Source: Leptodactylus fallax (lineage: Eukaryota; Chordata; Amphibia; Anura; Leptodactylidae). Taken from it: 64,000 nt of DNA. A program made the position numbers and the translations under genes. This document shows, piece by piece, positions 54,872 to 64,000 of this stretch. Location: contig CAMRHE010000156.1 in NCBI GenBank assembly GCA_947044405.1, forward strand, positions 4,155,001-4,219,000, written 5' to 3'. Within the stretch, counting starts at the first letter, position 1; each line of letters begins with the position of its first letter. Below the pieces are notes generated by a model. That model was not told the DNA's origin. It saw nothing but the letters and a program-made list of their open reading frames with translations, and ran no database searches.

Positions 54872-56062
54872 TGCTCTGGACCTCAGACTGGGCCGAAGGT
54901 TCACCTTCCAATAAGACAATGACCCTAAGCACACAGATAAAATAACAAAGGAATGGCTACGAACAACTCTGTGACCATTCTTGACTGGCCCAGCCAGAGC
55001 CCTGACCTCAACCCAATTGAGCATCTCTGGAGAAACCTGAAAATGGCTGTCCAGCAACGTTCACCATCCAACCTGACGGAACTGGAGAGGATCTGCAAGG
55101 AAGAACGGCAGAGGATCCCCAAATCCAGATGTGAAAAGCTTGTTGCATCATTCCCAAGAAGACTCATGGCTGTACTAGCTCAAAAGGGTGCTTCTACTCA
55201 ATACTGAGCAAAGGGTCTGAATACTTGTGACCATGTGATATTTCAGTTTTTCTTTTTTAATAAATTTGCAAAAATATCTACATTTCTGGTTTTTTTCTGT
55301 GTAGATGGAGTGCTGAGTGTACATTAATGAGAAATAAAATGAACTTTTTTGCTTTTAGCAAATGGCTGCAATGAAACAAAGAGTGAAAAATTTAAAGAGG
55401 TCTGAATACTTTCCGTACCCACTGTACTTCAATTACTTGAACATAAGCACCAACAAATCAATCATATTGGCTCCCAGATGTTTTATGAATGGGGCAATAA
55501 AGCCGGACGCCTTCTTGCCCAAGCTGTGAAGGAGCATCAAGCTTCCTTCTACATCACCTGCATCAAAACTCCCCTTGGTGCTTCTGCTCATTTCACTGAA
55601 GAAATTGCTTCCACAAAGCAAAGCCCAAGAAACTAATTATAAAATTCTATGCAGATAGTACAGAGTTCCTGTATTCCTTCACTCTATTTTCCCCCAATCC
55701 TCTGACATATGCTGGAGATGTGGCAAGGAAAAGGGCACTGTGTATAACATATACTATAAATATCCGATCAATGTCGCTTTTGGACTGACATTCGTAATGT
55801 CATCCACAGAGTTTCTGGAGTTGCACTACCGGATGACCCAGCCTCCCCTCTCCTTCTCCATATTCCTACACAAGCTTAAGAAATACACTCGTGCTCTGTC
55901 TGGGCAGCCATTAACATGAAGCCAAACAGTCACTCTCGGTTTTTGGAAAACTACATACACACCCTCTATACAGGATTGACTCTCTGAATTCCTCAATTCC
56001 TACACCTCAGACGTATGGAGCTTATGATCTCAGACCTACACCCTGACTCTACTAAATATCAA
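54872..56062 (+). repeat. Shortened tandem duplication of the Tc1/LINE composite
   Basis: 54872-55425 repeats 51752-52307 (Tc1 F 3' half including PDLNPIEHLW and the end). 55428-55615 repeats 52310-52497 (LINE). Then it jumps to 55616-56062, which repeats 54427-54871. Hence the unit is 51752-54871 with ~1.93 kb missing from the second copy. Differences between copies are few. Confidence 0.85.
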
Positions 56063-56594
56063 TGTACATGGCAGTTGTGGGACGTCTTTGAACATTCACC
56101 AGAATTCTCCACATTGTGTTAACTTGCACAGAATCTCTTCTGTTTCCCCTCTCCCTTCACCCGCATGCCCTCATTTATTTTTTTATGACATTCCGACCCT
56201 TTCTCTCCCTCTGACCTTCCCCAATCCTTGGTTCTTCTCTATTATATACATGACATTTTATCTTTAGTTTTGTTACTAAGGGTCAGTGACTGGACATTAC
56301 ACCTTCAACTGCCTGCTTGTGGTCTTAGGTCGCAATATTGCAGGCCCTCCAAAATCACTGGCTAAATTTTTCTCTTGTAACTATTTTGTTGCACATGTGT
56401 TATGTTTTCTTGGTTATAAAATGGTACTGTATTCTGTTTTTGTTTTCTTATTCTATAAAACTAATAAAGAACTAGAGTGTTAAAAAAAAAAAACACACAC
56501 CTTTGCATCAACACCACTAAAGTATTATGTATTATTATGTATTATGATGATAAAAAAACAAAACATTGCATTAGCTTGATAAGTAAAAAATATC

Positions 56595-58430
56595 AGCTGG
56601 AGGCGTGGCCTGCCGGCATTTGAGGAAGACGTGCTTGGTCAGAACTCCTGCTTTTGTTTGCCGTTCTAGCAGTCACTAATTACATTTATCCACACAGAGC
56701 TCCTTCCCCAGACCCAAGTGTGCCTAATTTGTGGTGTTTGACCTGTTTTTGGCTAGTGCTAAAGAGATCCCACCATCTCCACTTCACCTGTGTGGCCTAC
56801 TGTCTTGGAGTTGCAGCCATTTTGTTTCAGGCAGAGCCTCTAGACATCAGGACAACTGATGCAGATACCCATCCCTGCCCTGCAGCACCAAGGAAGTGCA
56901 TCTTCTTACTTACCTACTGGACTGCAGTGCTCCTCTATGACACCATCTGATGCCCCGCCTCCCACTCCTGGTCTACAAACACAGGTGAGGACGTCCAGCT
57001 TCTATATGCCTGCTCCTCCTCTGACTCACCTCTGGCTGAGCAGCATCACACCTAAATACTGGCTCACAGAAGGCCTGCATACCGTTCAATCCCCTGTCTG
57101 CAGTTCCCCACCATCGGAGCTATCTTCTTTAAATTCCTTGGCCGTCATTTTGCACATGATGCTCACACCTTCTCGTCAGAAAGCCTGCACGCTCGTTAAT
57201 GCTCACCAGCTCAGCCTGCCACACTCTCCTCCTGCCCCTGAAGTTCCAGCCTGTGAATGCTTGTGTGGAAAGGCGTATTCTTACAACTTTGCTTGCCACT
57301 ATATAGCTCTGCACCGATGTATAGAAAATTTAGCCTGCATATTCCACGTGCACACAGTGCTACTGACTCACTGCCTGGCGTACCTACTTAATTGTTAAGT
57401 CCAAAAGTAGTCACTGTGTAGCCAGCATCCAAAAGGAGTCAAAGAATAAAAAATAATACTTAACCTTTAATTACAGCATGAAAAATGTACATAAAAAAAT
57501 CCAATTACCACCTTCATTGTTACTATGTGTTACTGTGGAATGCTGCCTAGATCAACACCTGGTTAGTCAGCTTGATAACTCCTCCTGGCAATACCACTTG
57601 TCAAGTGTCTCTTCAAGGATACCTGCTGCAGAGAGAAAAGGACATTTCAATCTATTTTCACCACGGCTTGGCCTCTGTTGACAGCTCCTACCTTCTCACT
57701 GTCCTCTGAAAGCACTCCTGGCAATAATTTGTTTTACAGCTGGCCTGCTGGAGCCTTCCAAACTGCATATAACTGGAGGAATACTCCTGTGCCTTGTTCC
57801 TTCTCCTGTATCGCTCAACACTACGCATTGGAGGCTGCAAAATTTCTACTTTGCATTTGGGACTGTTTCAAGCACCTGCAACTACAGGACATCCTAATCT
57901 CCATGTCTTAATATAACTGACATGCCTGAACGACCTATTCGCCTATAGTGGCCCACTTCAACCCTGATCTCCTCCAGGTATTCTATGGCTCTGTATGATC
58001 GGATACACTTCCTGTCTGGGTGCTGTAATTTTACAGTAGTGTACCGGAGTCGTCTTCTCACCACCTACTTGGGACCCCCTAACTGTCTCAACAGCTTATC
58101 ATCTGCAAGAAAAGTGATTGGATTGTCTTTGTCTCCTGTCCTACAGTCAACTAGGACTAAAAAAAATTCTTCATCTACCAGGATCCCCAGGAAATTCAGA
58201 AGCCAAAGTCTCGGCGGCTTGCCCTTCGAACAACTCAGCTATACACTCTCAGGTAACCTCTCCATTTAGCTCTCCTGTCCTCTCTCAAGATTCTATTAAC
58301 TCTGACAGAGTGGAAGCTCTGCCTATTGCTACTTCTCACGCTCTTAAAGACAGTGGTAAGAGAGACCCCAGCATCTCTCCTGCCCTATCTCAAGCCAATA
58401 AAGGCCCTGCAAAGAGCACCAGAAAGCAGG
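56595..58430 (+). other. Probable 5' untranslated region of the second LINE
   Basis: C/T-rich with many short open frames, none recognisable. 57390-57500 could be a small nested insertion. Confidence 0.35.
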
Positions 58431-59330
58431 TTTCTTACGAAGATGCTATCTCAATGATCTTTCTGAGTTCCCCACCTGCAATGAGCTGTTCACTACAGAC
58501 ACCTTGAAGGTATGCTTGTTCTCCTAAAATCGGGCATAAATAAAAGTGTCGCCCCTGGTTAGCAAGCTCCAACACAATGTTGGCGCCCTGGCGGAGAGAA
58601 CGAATCATAATGGCGCATAATGGCTTGCGGTTGCTCACAATGGAAGAGGAGGTGAAATGGCTAAAAATTAAGGCCACCGACACCGAAGATGGTTCTAGGC
58701 ATAACAGCATTAAAATACGAGGCATATCTGAGGATATTGTGTCCATTGATCTCCTGGCCTATATCAAGCATATGTTTAAAAAGATACTTCCCAATCTCTC
58801 GGAGCTGGATCTAACCTTAGACAGAGCTCACAGAATAACCAAAGCTCAAGTGACTCCCGTTGACGTTCCCAGGGATACTTTGGTCTGCGTATTTTTATCA
58901 CAGATGCTCTTCTCTCAGAGGCTCGGAAATGCAGCTCTCTGCCTACTTTGTTCTCATCCATCCCTCTCTATCCGGACGTCTCTGCTGCTATCATGCAGGC
59001 GAGAAAAAGTTTTGCACCTATTGCTAAAGTTTTGAGAGATCAAGACATCCAGTATTGGTGAGGATTCCCTATTATACTACTGATTTTCAGAAATGGAGCC
59101 TCTCATTCAGTATCCTACGTGGATTTGAAGATTCTCTCTTCCATAGATGGCACTTACTACCTGCTGACAAAGCTATTTCACCTGGAAAACCTGCCCATGT
59201 TCCAAAGGACTGGCCCACTGTTGGATCCTCATTATGGGATGTGCTGGATATTCTACATCTTGAGACAGATCAGGTATTATTGTTCTTTGACACTGTTGGC
59301 AAACTGGTCGTTAGTATGTAACTACTGACT
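58431..59330 (+). pseudogene. LINE ORF1 protein, RNA-binding type
   Basis: 58577-59035 carries a helical stretch (TMEEEVKWLKIKA) then NSIKIRGISEDIVSIDL and LDRAHRITKAQ with VPRDTLVCVF, the RRM-like and C-terminal blocks of L1-type ORF1p. The continuation in the next frame reads KSFAPIAKVLRDQDIQYW, matching the C-terminal domain, so a frameshift lies near 58890. ORF1p binds element RNA in the cytoplasm. Confidence 0.65.
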
Positions 59331-59499
59331 TACTACTACACTAATATTGTTCCTTCCGCCTTTTTCTATGCTAATATTCGGTGCATTTTAGCAAAGGGAT
59401 GCTTACTTTTTGTTACTTCACCTTGTACTTTAATTTGCTCTTTGTTTACAGTTTTTTTTTTCTTACTGTTTGAGGCTTATGTATGCACTCACTAACTTG

Positions 59500-62090
59500 G
59501 ATTGTCTATGGAACTCAAACTTCCTTTCTACCATGTTGGCATTGGTTATGTCTGTCTAGAATGGCAGCCCTTTCTCTTCCCTCACTATGGTTCTCTGTTT
59601 ATCCTTCCTAAATGTTTAAATAGTCTATTTAAAAGAAACTCAGTCTGGAGAAAAGTGAGGTTATTGAAATGCAACATTTTAATGCTCCAGGAGACCCATT
59701 TTCACTCGGAAGAGAACCCCACAAAAATATGTTCCCGTGCATTTTTAAGGCCTCCTATGTGGGCAAAGAAAAGGAGTTCTTATTGCTATTAAAGACTGTC
59801 AACTTTAAATATGATTCCACTTTGATAGATACCCAAGGCCGTTATTTGGGTCTTAATTGTACCATAAACAATATTAATTATACTCTAGTTACCGTATACC
59901 TTCCTAACAAATCTCAAAAGTCATACTTGTACTCTATTTTACCTAAAATTTAGTCCTTTGCTAAGACCTAAGGATGTTGACACTCTAATGGTCATCTCAT
60001 CCCTCACCGCTAAAAATAAACTCCACCCCACCTGATCTAAAGAGATCAGGAAATATAAATTACAAGGTCTCCTGGCCTATCTGCAGAACATCACCTTCAA
60101 AAAATTCCAATGTCAAGCGTATGTCCATAGTAGAGCTAGCACATTTCTTGGCAAAAAAAAAAATCAAACAAGCTCAGCCTAAGTCCCGCATTGTTTATCT
60201 TTAAGATGGACAAGGTCAGAAAATAGTTCATCCTAGATCGATTACAGCTCAGTTTTGGAGCTATTATGAATCCCTGTATAACCTGAAGGATGATTCAGAA
60301 GTATATCAACCTTCCGTATCGGACATAGATAATTTTTTGCCAAACATCTCCCTCTCTAAACTCTCCTCTGATCAACAACTGCTGCCTGCCCCTTTTTCAC
60401 TACCCAAAACTTATAGAGCCATCTCTTCCGTAAAACTATTCAAATCTCCGGGCCCAGATGGTTTTAACGAAAGCTATTATAAAAAATAAACTCCACCCTA
60501 TCTGTTAAGGGTATTTGCTAAGGTTGCAGGTCGGCAAGCCCTGGACGGTACTCGTAGATTCATTGGCCTGATTCAATGGGCGGAGCGCAATCGGACGCCT
60601 TGTCTCCTTCTGGCTCTGGATTCAGAGAAGGCGTTCAACAGAGTTCACTAGGGATATCTGAATCGTCTGCTGGAAAAATTTAATATTTGCGACCCCTTTA
60701 AAGGTAGCTATACTAGCTCTTTATTTCTGTCCCTCTGCTAAAGTGCTATCCTCAGGGTTTTTATAGGAAACCCCAATTAATAACAGAACACACCAGAGAT
60801 GCCCCTTGCCACCAATTATTTTCGCCCTTGTCATGGGCCCCTGGTGGTCTATTAGACAAAAGCCAAATATTGCAGGTTCCACAGCATAAAATAGGCCTAT
60901 ATGCTGACAACATTATTCTCTCTTTCTCTAGCCCATTCTCCTCCCTACAGGCGACCACTGCTGCCTTGGATGCCTTTAGCAAGGTCTCCTATTACAAGAT
61001 GAATCACAGGTGCTCACAATTGGTATATGTACATATTTGAAGGCAAATCTATCTAGGGCATTTCCCTTTAATTGGGGTCTCATTAGTATTTCATATCTGG
61101 GTATCTCTCTTTGCACTATTTTCCCAAAAGTATCTACCGCCTACTCACTAAAGTACTTCCTTACTCGCCCATTTTTCTAGACTCATGATTACTTGGACAA
61201 GCAGATAGTTAAGATGATGGTGTTGCCCATTATTTTGTACCTTTTTCGCACAGTAGTCATACCTCTCGCTAATGCGTATTTTGCTAACCTCCAAAAATTA
61301 CTCTCTGACTTTATCTGGGAAGGGAAGAGATGAGGAGTTTGATTTCACACTATGACCAGGCCCTGGTCCATATGGCAACAGGCACAGATGTTAAAAAATA
61401 GTATATTGTAATAGTACTTGACCAGATAAAGGCATGGTGGCGTGGCAGAGCTTGCTGCCGCTGGGTTGACATTGAGGAATCTGAGACAGGGGCTCCTCTT
61501 TTGAGTATGTTATACACTGATATAAATTGTAGACCACCCATCTCAACCCTACTGCTGAGTATTAAAACATCTCTCTGGGCTTGGAAACTACTTTCCCTAC
61601 ATCCAACTGCTGATGATCTTGTACCTATGGTGGACAGGACTCTGTGTTACTTAATATATATTAATAGATATTAACCTGACACAGTGGTCTGTCAGTGGTC
61701 TAAAGCACATTCGACAATTGGTCATAGGTGACCAACTTAAATAGTTTTTGATGTTATCCAGGGAATGCCGACTCTCACTTAGGGACTTTTATAAGTATCT
61801 ACAAATACACCACCTTTTACAGTCCTGAGCTGCCTCGACCCCAATTTTCACCAGGGTAGTCTTAAAACAGCTACAGCTTTATGCTTCTTCTACTGGGGGG
61901 TCCTCTGTTTTCTAAAAAAAACTCTAATAAACCTGTCAGAGCAGATTAAACCCTCCTGCCATGTATGATGGGAAAGGGATTGCTCTCTAAAAGTACCCCT
62001 ACAGGTATGGTATAAAGCTTCAGGTTATGTTAAAGCTATCGCGAAGGGTGCTGCTCATTAGGAGATGGCTTGTAAAATCTCTCTCAGATG
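59500..62090 (+). pseudogene. LINE ORF2 endonuclease and RT, first part
   Basis: ILMLQETHFHSEE (endonuclease Glu), IDTQGRYLGLNC, LVTVYLPNKSQKS. Then SVKLFKSPGPDGFNESYYK (RT entry), LLLALDSEKAFNRVH (first palm Asp), LYADNIILSFSSP (active site, second Asp replaced by Asn) and SYLGISL. Stops and frameshifts throughout. Translation ends at the hAT-like insertion. Confidence 0.7.
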
Positions 62091-62218
62091 CTGGGACATA
62101 ACTAGCAAAGACTGTGCCCCCCAGAAAACTTTTGACTTGGCCCCCCCCCCCCACGACATAGCACCCCCTTTCCTGGCTCCAACACAGTATAACGCCCCAT
62201 TTACATACACTTTAATGT

Positions 62219-62470
62219 CCCAAAGTGGCCTCCAGACAGTATAATGACCCACAGTGGCCCCTGCACACAGTATTATGCCCCACAGTGGCCCCTGCACACA
62301 GTTTTAAGCCCCACAGTGGACCCTGCACCCAGTATTATGCCCCACAGTGGACCGTGCACACAGTATTATTCCCCACAGTGGCCCCTGCACACAGTATTAT
62401 GCCCCATGGTGGCCCCTGCATACAGTATTATGCCCCATAGTGGCCCCTACACACAGTATTATGCCCCATA
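62219..62470. repeat. 31 bp minisatellite, ~8 copies
   Basis: Units cacagtggcccctgcacaca plus gtattatgccc. Open frames across it follow from the repeat and are not genes. Confidence 0.9.
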
Positions 62471-62496
62471 GTGGATCACCCATGACATCCATGAAC

Positions 62497-62790
62497 TATT
62501 ATATCTTTTCAGAACCCAGAGTATAATGATCGGAGATTCGGGAAGGTGACAAACATAAAAACTAATGTTACTTACCTCTCCCGGGCTCTGGCGCACTCCT
62601 TACTGCTTTCAGCCCTCTTCAATGTCGGTACAGATGTCTCGTGGTCCAGGCCGACGTCACCAAAGAGGCCTGAAGACTGCTGGAGAATGCCAGAGTGCAG
62701 GAGAGGTGAGTGTTTTTTTATGTTCGCTCACCTCCCCTGGCCCTCCGATCATTATACTCTGGGGTCTGAAGAGACCCAGAGTATAATAAT
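62497..62790. repeat. Palindromic module of the hAT-like composite
   Basis: Arms cagaacccagagtataatga and tcattatactctggggtctg; same module as 39388-39677. Confidence 0.7.
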
Positions 62791-63095
62791 AGCAGTATTT
62801 GTTGGAGTTCATGCAACAAATACTCTTGCCGCAGGCCTCACATACTGATCCCCACTCCTGCTCACAGCTGCCTCCACTTCCCCTTCTGCGCTCCAGGGGC
62901 CCAAGCAACATGATATGGGATGTAGAAGGGGAAGCGGCCATGAGCAGGAGCGGGGATCGGTAAGTATATAGGGCCCGTTACCTGCTGGGGTTACTCCAGC
63001 AGGTAATATCCTATTGAAAAAAATAAAAAAACGCATCAGGGGCCCACCGGACCCACTACCGCTGCTACCCCAGTATTTAAGCCACTGCTCAGGTG

Positions 63096-63525
63096 GTACC
63101 GTACCCCATCTCAAATAGCCTACATTGATCCCACTTATTTGAACCTTTGCTGGAGAAGATGCGGTGCAGTGGGTAGTCTCATGCATATGTGGTGGGATTT
63201 CCCCCAAATCCTTGCCTTTAGGATAGCCATCTTCCTGTTTATGTCCCCTATAGCCAGGACTGATGTCCCTATGTCTCCTGGTTTGGCGCTATGTTTTTAA
63301 GATACTGACGAGTTTTCGGATGGCATGGCAGTGGAACTGGGTCAGATTATTTTGGCTATGATAGCCCACCAATGGAGGTCAATGCAGTATCTGACTATGG
63401 TAGAACTTATTCAACATGTTCATCTGGCATTTACCTTGGGAAAAATGCTTGCGGTAAGAGGAAACCGCCTCCCTAGATTTCACATGCAGTGGGCATTGTG
63501 GATAGACTATAAGAGACTTCCATGA
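63096..63525 (+). pseudogene. LINE ORF2 C-terminus, second part
   Basis: Reads WYRTPSQIAYIDPTY then LNLCWRRCGAVGSLMHMWWD, the Cys/His motif of L1-type ORF2 (one Arg inserted relative to CWRCG). The open frame 63325-63525 is its tail. The joint with 62090 restores the domain, confirming the insertion. Confidence 0.7.
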
Positions 63526-63841
63526 TTTCTTCCCTGGATTCGGGACTAGACTCTCTATTTCTGCTTTCTCTTAGACTACTCTCATTCACTATAACTATAT
63601 ATGCTGTATAACCTCCCTACTGCTGCATGAGCCATTATTCCTTATTCCCTTTTTATAGTTGTTTCTCTTTACAGTTACTGTTACTCCTCTACATCCTTGG
63701 ACTACATAGGTGTTCTCAGACCTGTGAATGTATACTGTGTTCTGACTAGTACCGTAATGGTGTGGGACACTCGTACTGTATATACAGTATTTGCACTGCT
63801 TAATATGATTCTGGTACGATACATTTTTACTTGGACATATA

Positions 63842-64000
63842 CAGTCATATGAAAAAGTTTGGGCACCCCTATTAATCTTAATCATTTTTAGTTCTAAATA
63901 TTTGGGTGTTTGCAACAGCCATTTCAATTTGATATATCTAATAACTGATGGACACAGTAATATTTCAGGATTGAAATGAGGTTTATTGTACTAACAGAAA
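63842..64000 (-). mobile_element. Tc1-like transposon G, cut by the window end
   Basis: Follows TA at 63840-63841 with cagtcatatgaaaaagtttg, ggcacccctattaatctta, the start of a distinct Tc1 family. Only the inverted repeat is in view; orientation of the transposase is inferred from memory of the family and unsure. Confidence 0.7.

Larger units (their letters stand above)
48930..56492 (+). mobile_element. L1/Tx1-type LINE, 5'-truncated, interrupted and partly duplicated
   Basis: Starts near the endonuclease of ORF2 and ends with aataaag and a poly-A at 56482-56492. It is interrupted at 50079/52310 by Tc1 F. A segment of the composite (51752-54871) is repeated, shortened, at 54872-56062. Poly-A tail, long endonuclease-RT ORF and C-terminal Cys-rich motif place it with L1/Tx1 rather than L2. 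No ORF1. Confidence 0.75.
62091..63087. mobile_element. hAT-like composite repeat with 8 bp target duplication
   Basis: Flanked by ctcagatg (62083-62090) and ctcaggtg (63088-63095). The LINE reading resumes after it. The right end, inverted, starts cagtggcttaaatac; the left end ctgggacataactagc is a diverged form of the cagtggcgtaactag type. Contains a 31 bp minisatellite and a palindromic module. Copies at 19600 and 39208 share the modules. Confidence 0.65.
56595..63835 (+). mobile_element. Second L1/Tx1-type LINE, decayed but near full length
   Basis: A 5' region from about 56595 (ggaggcgtggcctgccggca) is followed by ORF1 (58.4-59.3 kb) and ORF2 (59.5-63.5 kb). A 1 kb hAT-like element splits ORF2 at 62091-63087. 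The 3' end is not defined; Tc1 G starts at 63842. Many stops show age. Confidence 0.65.

Noticed and set aside
56654..57398. Two ORFs of 98 and 179 codons ahead of the second LINE
   Set aside because: No ORF1-like features; they overlap in different frames and lie in the presumed 5' UTR.
62219..62471. CRISPR-like regularly repeated 31 bp units and ORFs of 71-75 codons
   Set aside because: Units are directly abutting with no unique spacers, the genome is a vertebrate's, and the ORFs follow from a minisatellite.

Overview
The window looks like an intergenic, repeat-saturated stretch of a vertebrate nuclear genome, most likely a frog (anuran). I see no host exon, host gene, tRNA, rRNA or CRISPR array. 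The frog assignment is inferred from the mixture of mobile elements: Ngaro- and DIRS1-type tyrosine-recombinase retrotransposons, an L2-type LINE with a matching tRNA-derived SINE, L1/Tx1-type LINEs, Penelope-like fragments, several Tc1 families, TTAA-flanked T2/Kolobok-type MITEs, and a dispersed TTAA repeat made of hairpin chains. All assignments come from reading motifs; no database was searched.

Layout. 1-7.8 kb: a Ngaro element on the minus strand (gag, RT/RNase H, tyrosine recombinase, SGNH hydrolase-like ORF), with an L2 LINE inserted in its right terminal repeat. 7.9-21.2 kb: MITEs, one Tc1 copy, SINE and Penelope fragments, a possible LTR, and unassigned DNA. 21.2-24.7 kb: a DIRS1-type element with inverted terminal repeats and an internal complementary region but no RT core. 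25.2-39.1 kb: two Tc1 families, each with two copies in opposite orientation (25.2 and 30.3 kb; 32.3 and 37.5 kb), a second L2 copy and a hairpin-chain element. One Tc1 transposase (32662-33681) is an intact 339-codon ORF. 39-44 kb: minisatellites, a second long hairpin-chain copy, and a 210-nt stretch without a single T that is probably an assembly artefact. 44.4-47.0 kb: a Penelope-like element flanked by ~1 kb inverted arms. 47.8-64 kb: a decayed Tc1, then two decayed L1/Tx1-type LINEs. The first LINE was hit by a Tc1, which was itself hit by a Penelope-like fragment, and part of the Tc1/LINE composite was then tandemly duplicated. The second is split by a ~1 kb hAT-like insertion. Another Tc1 begins at the right edge.

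The parts relate as a nested insertion record, not as a pathway. Functional links visible in the sequence are the SINE/L2 shared 3' tail (the SINE probably uses L2 machinery), the DIRS terminal and internal repeats (circular-intermediate replication), and the full-length Tc1 transposase that could in principle act on its relatives. The feature I consider most likely to be under-described is the hairpin-chain family: thirteen successive hairpins in about 500 bp at 29 kb, and the same architecture with different stems at 41.8 kb.
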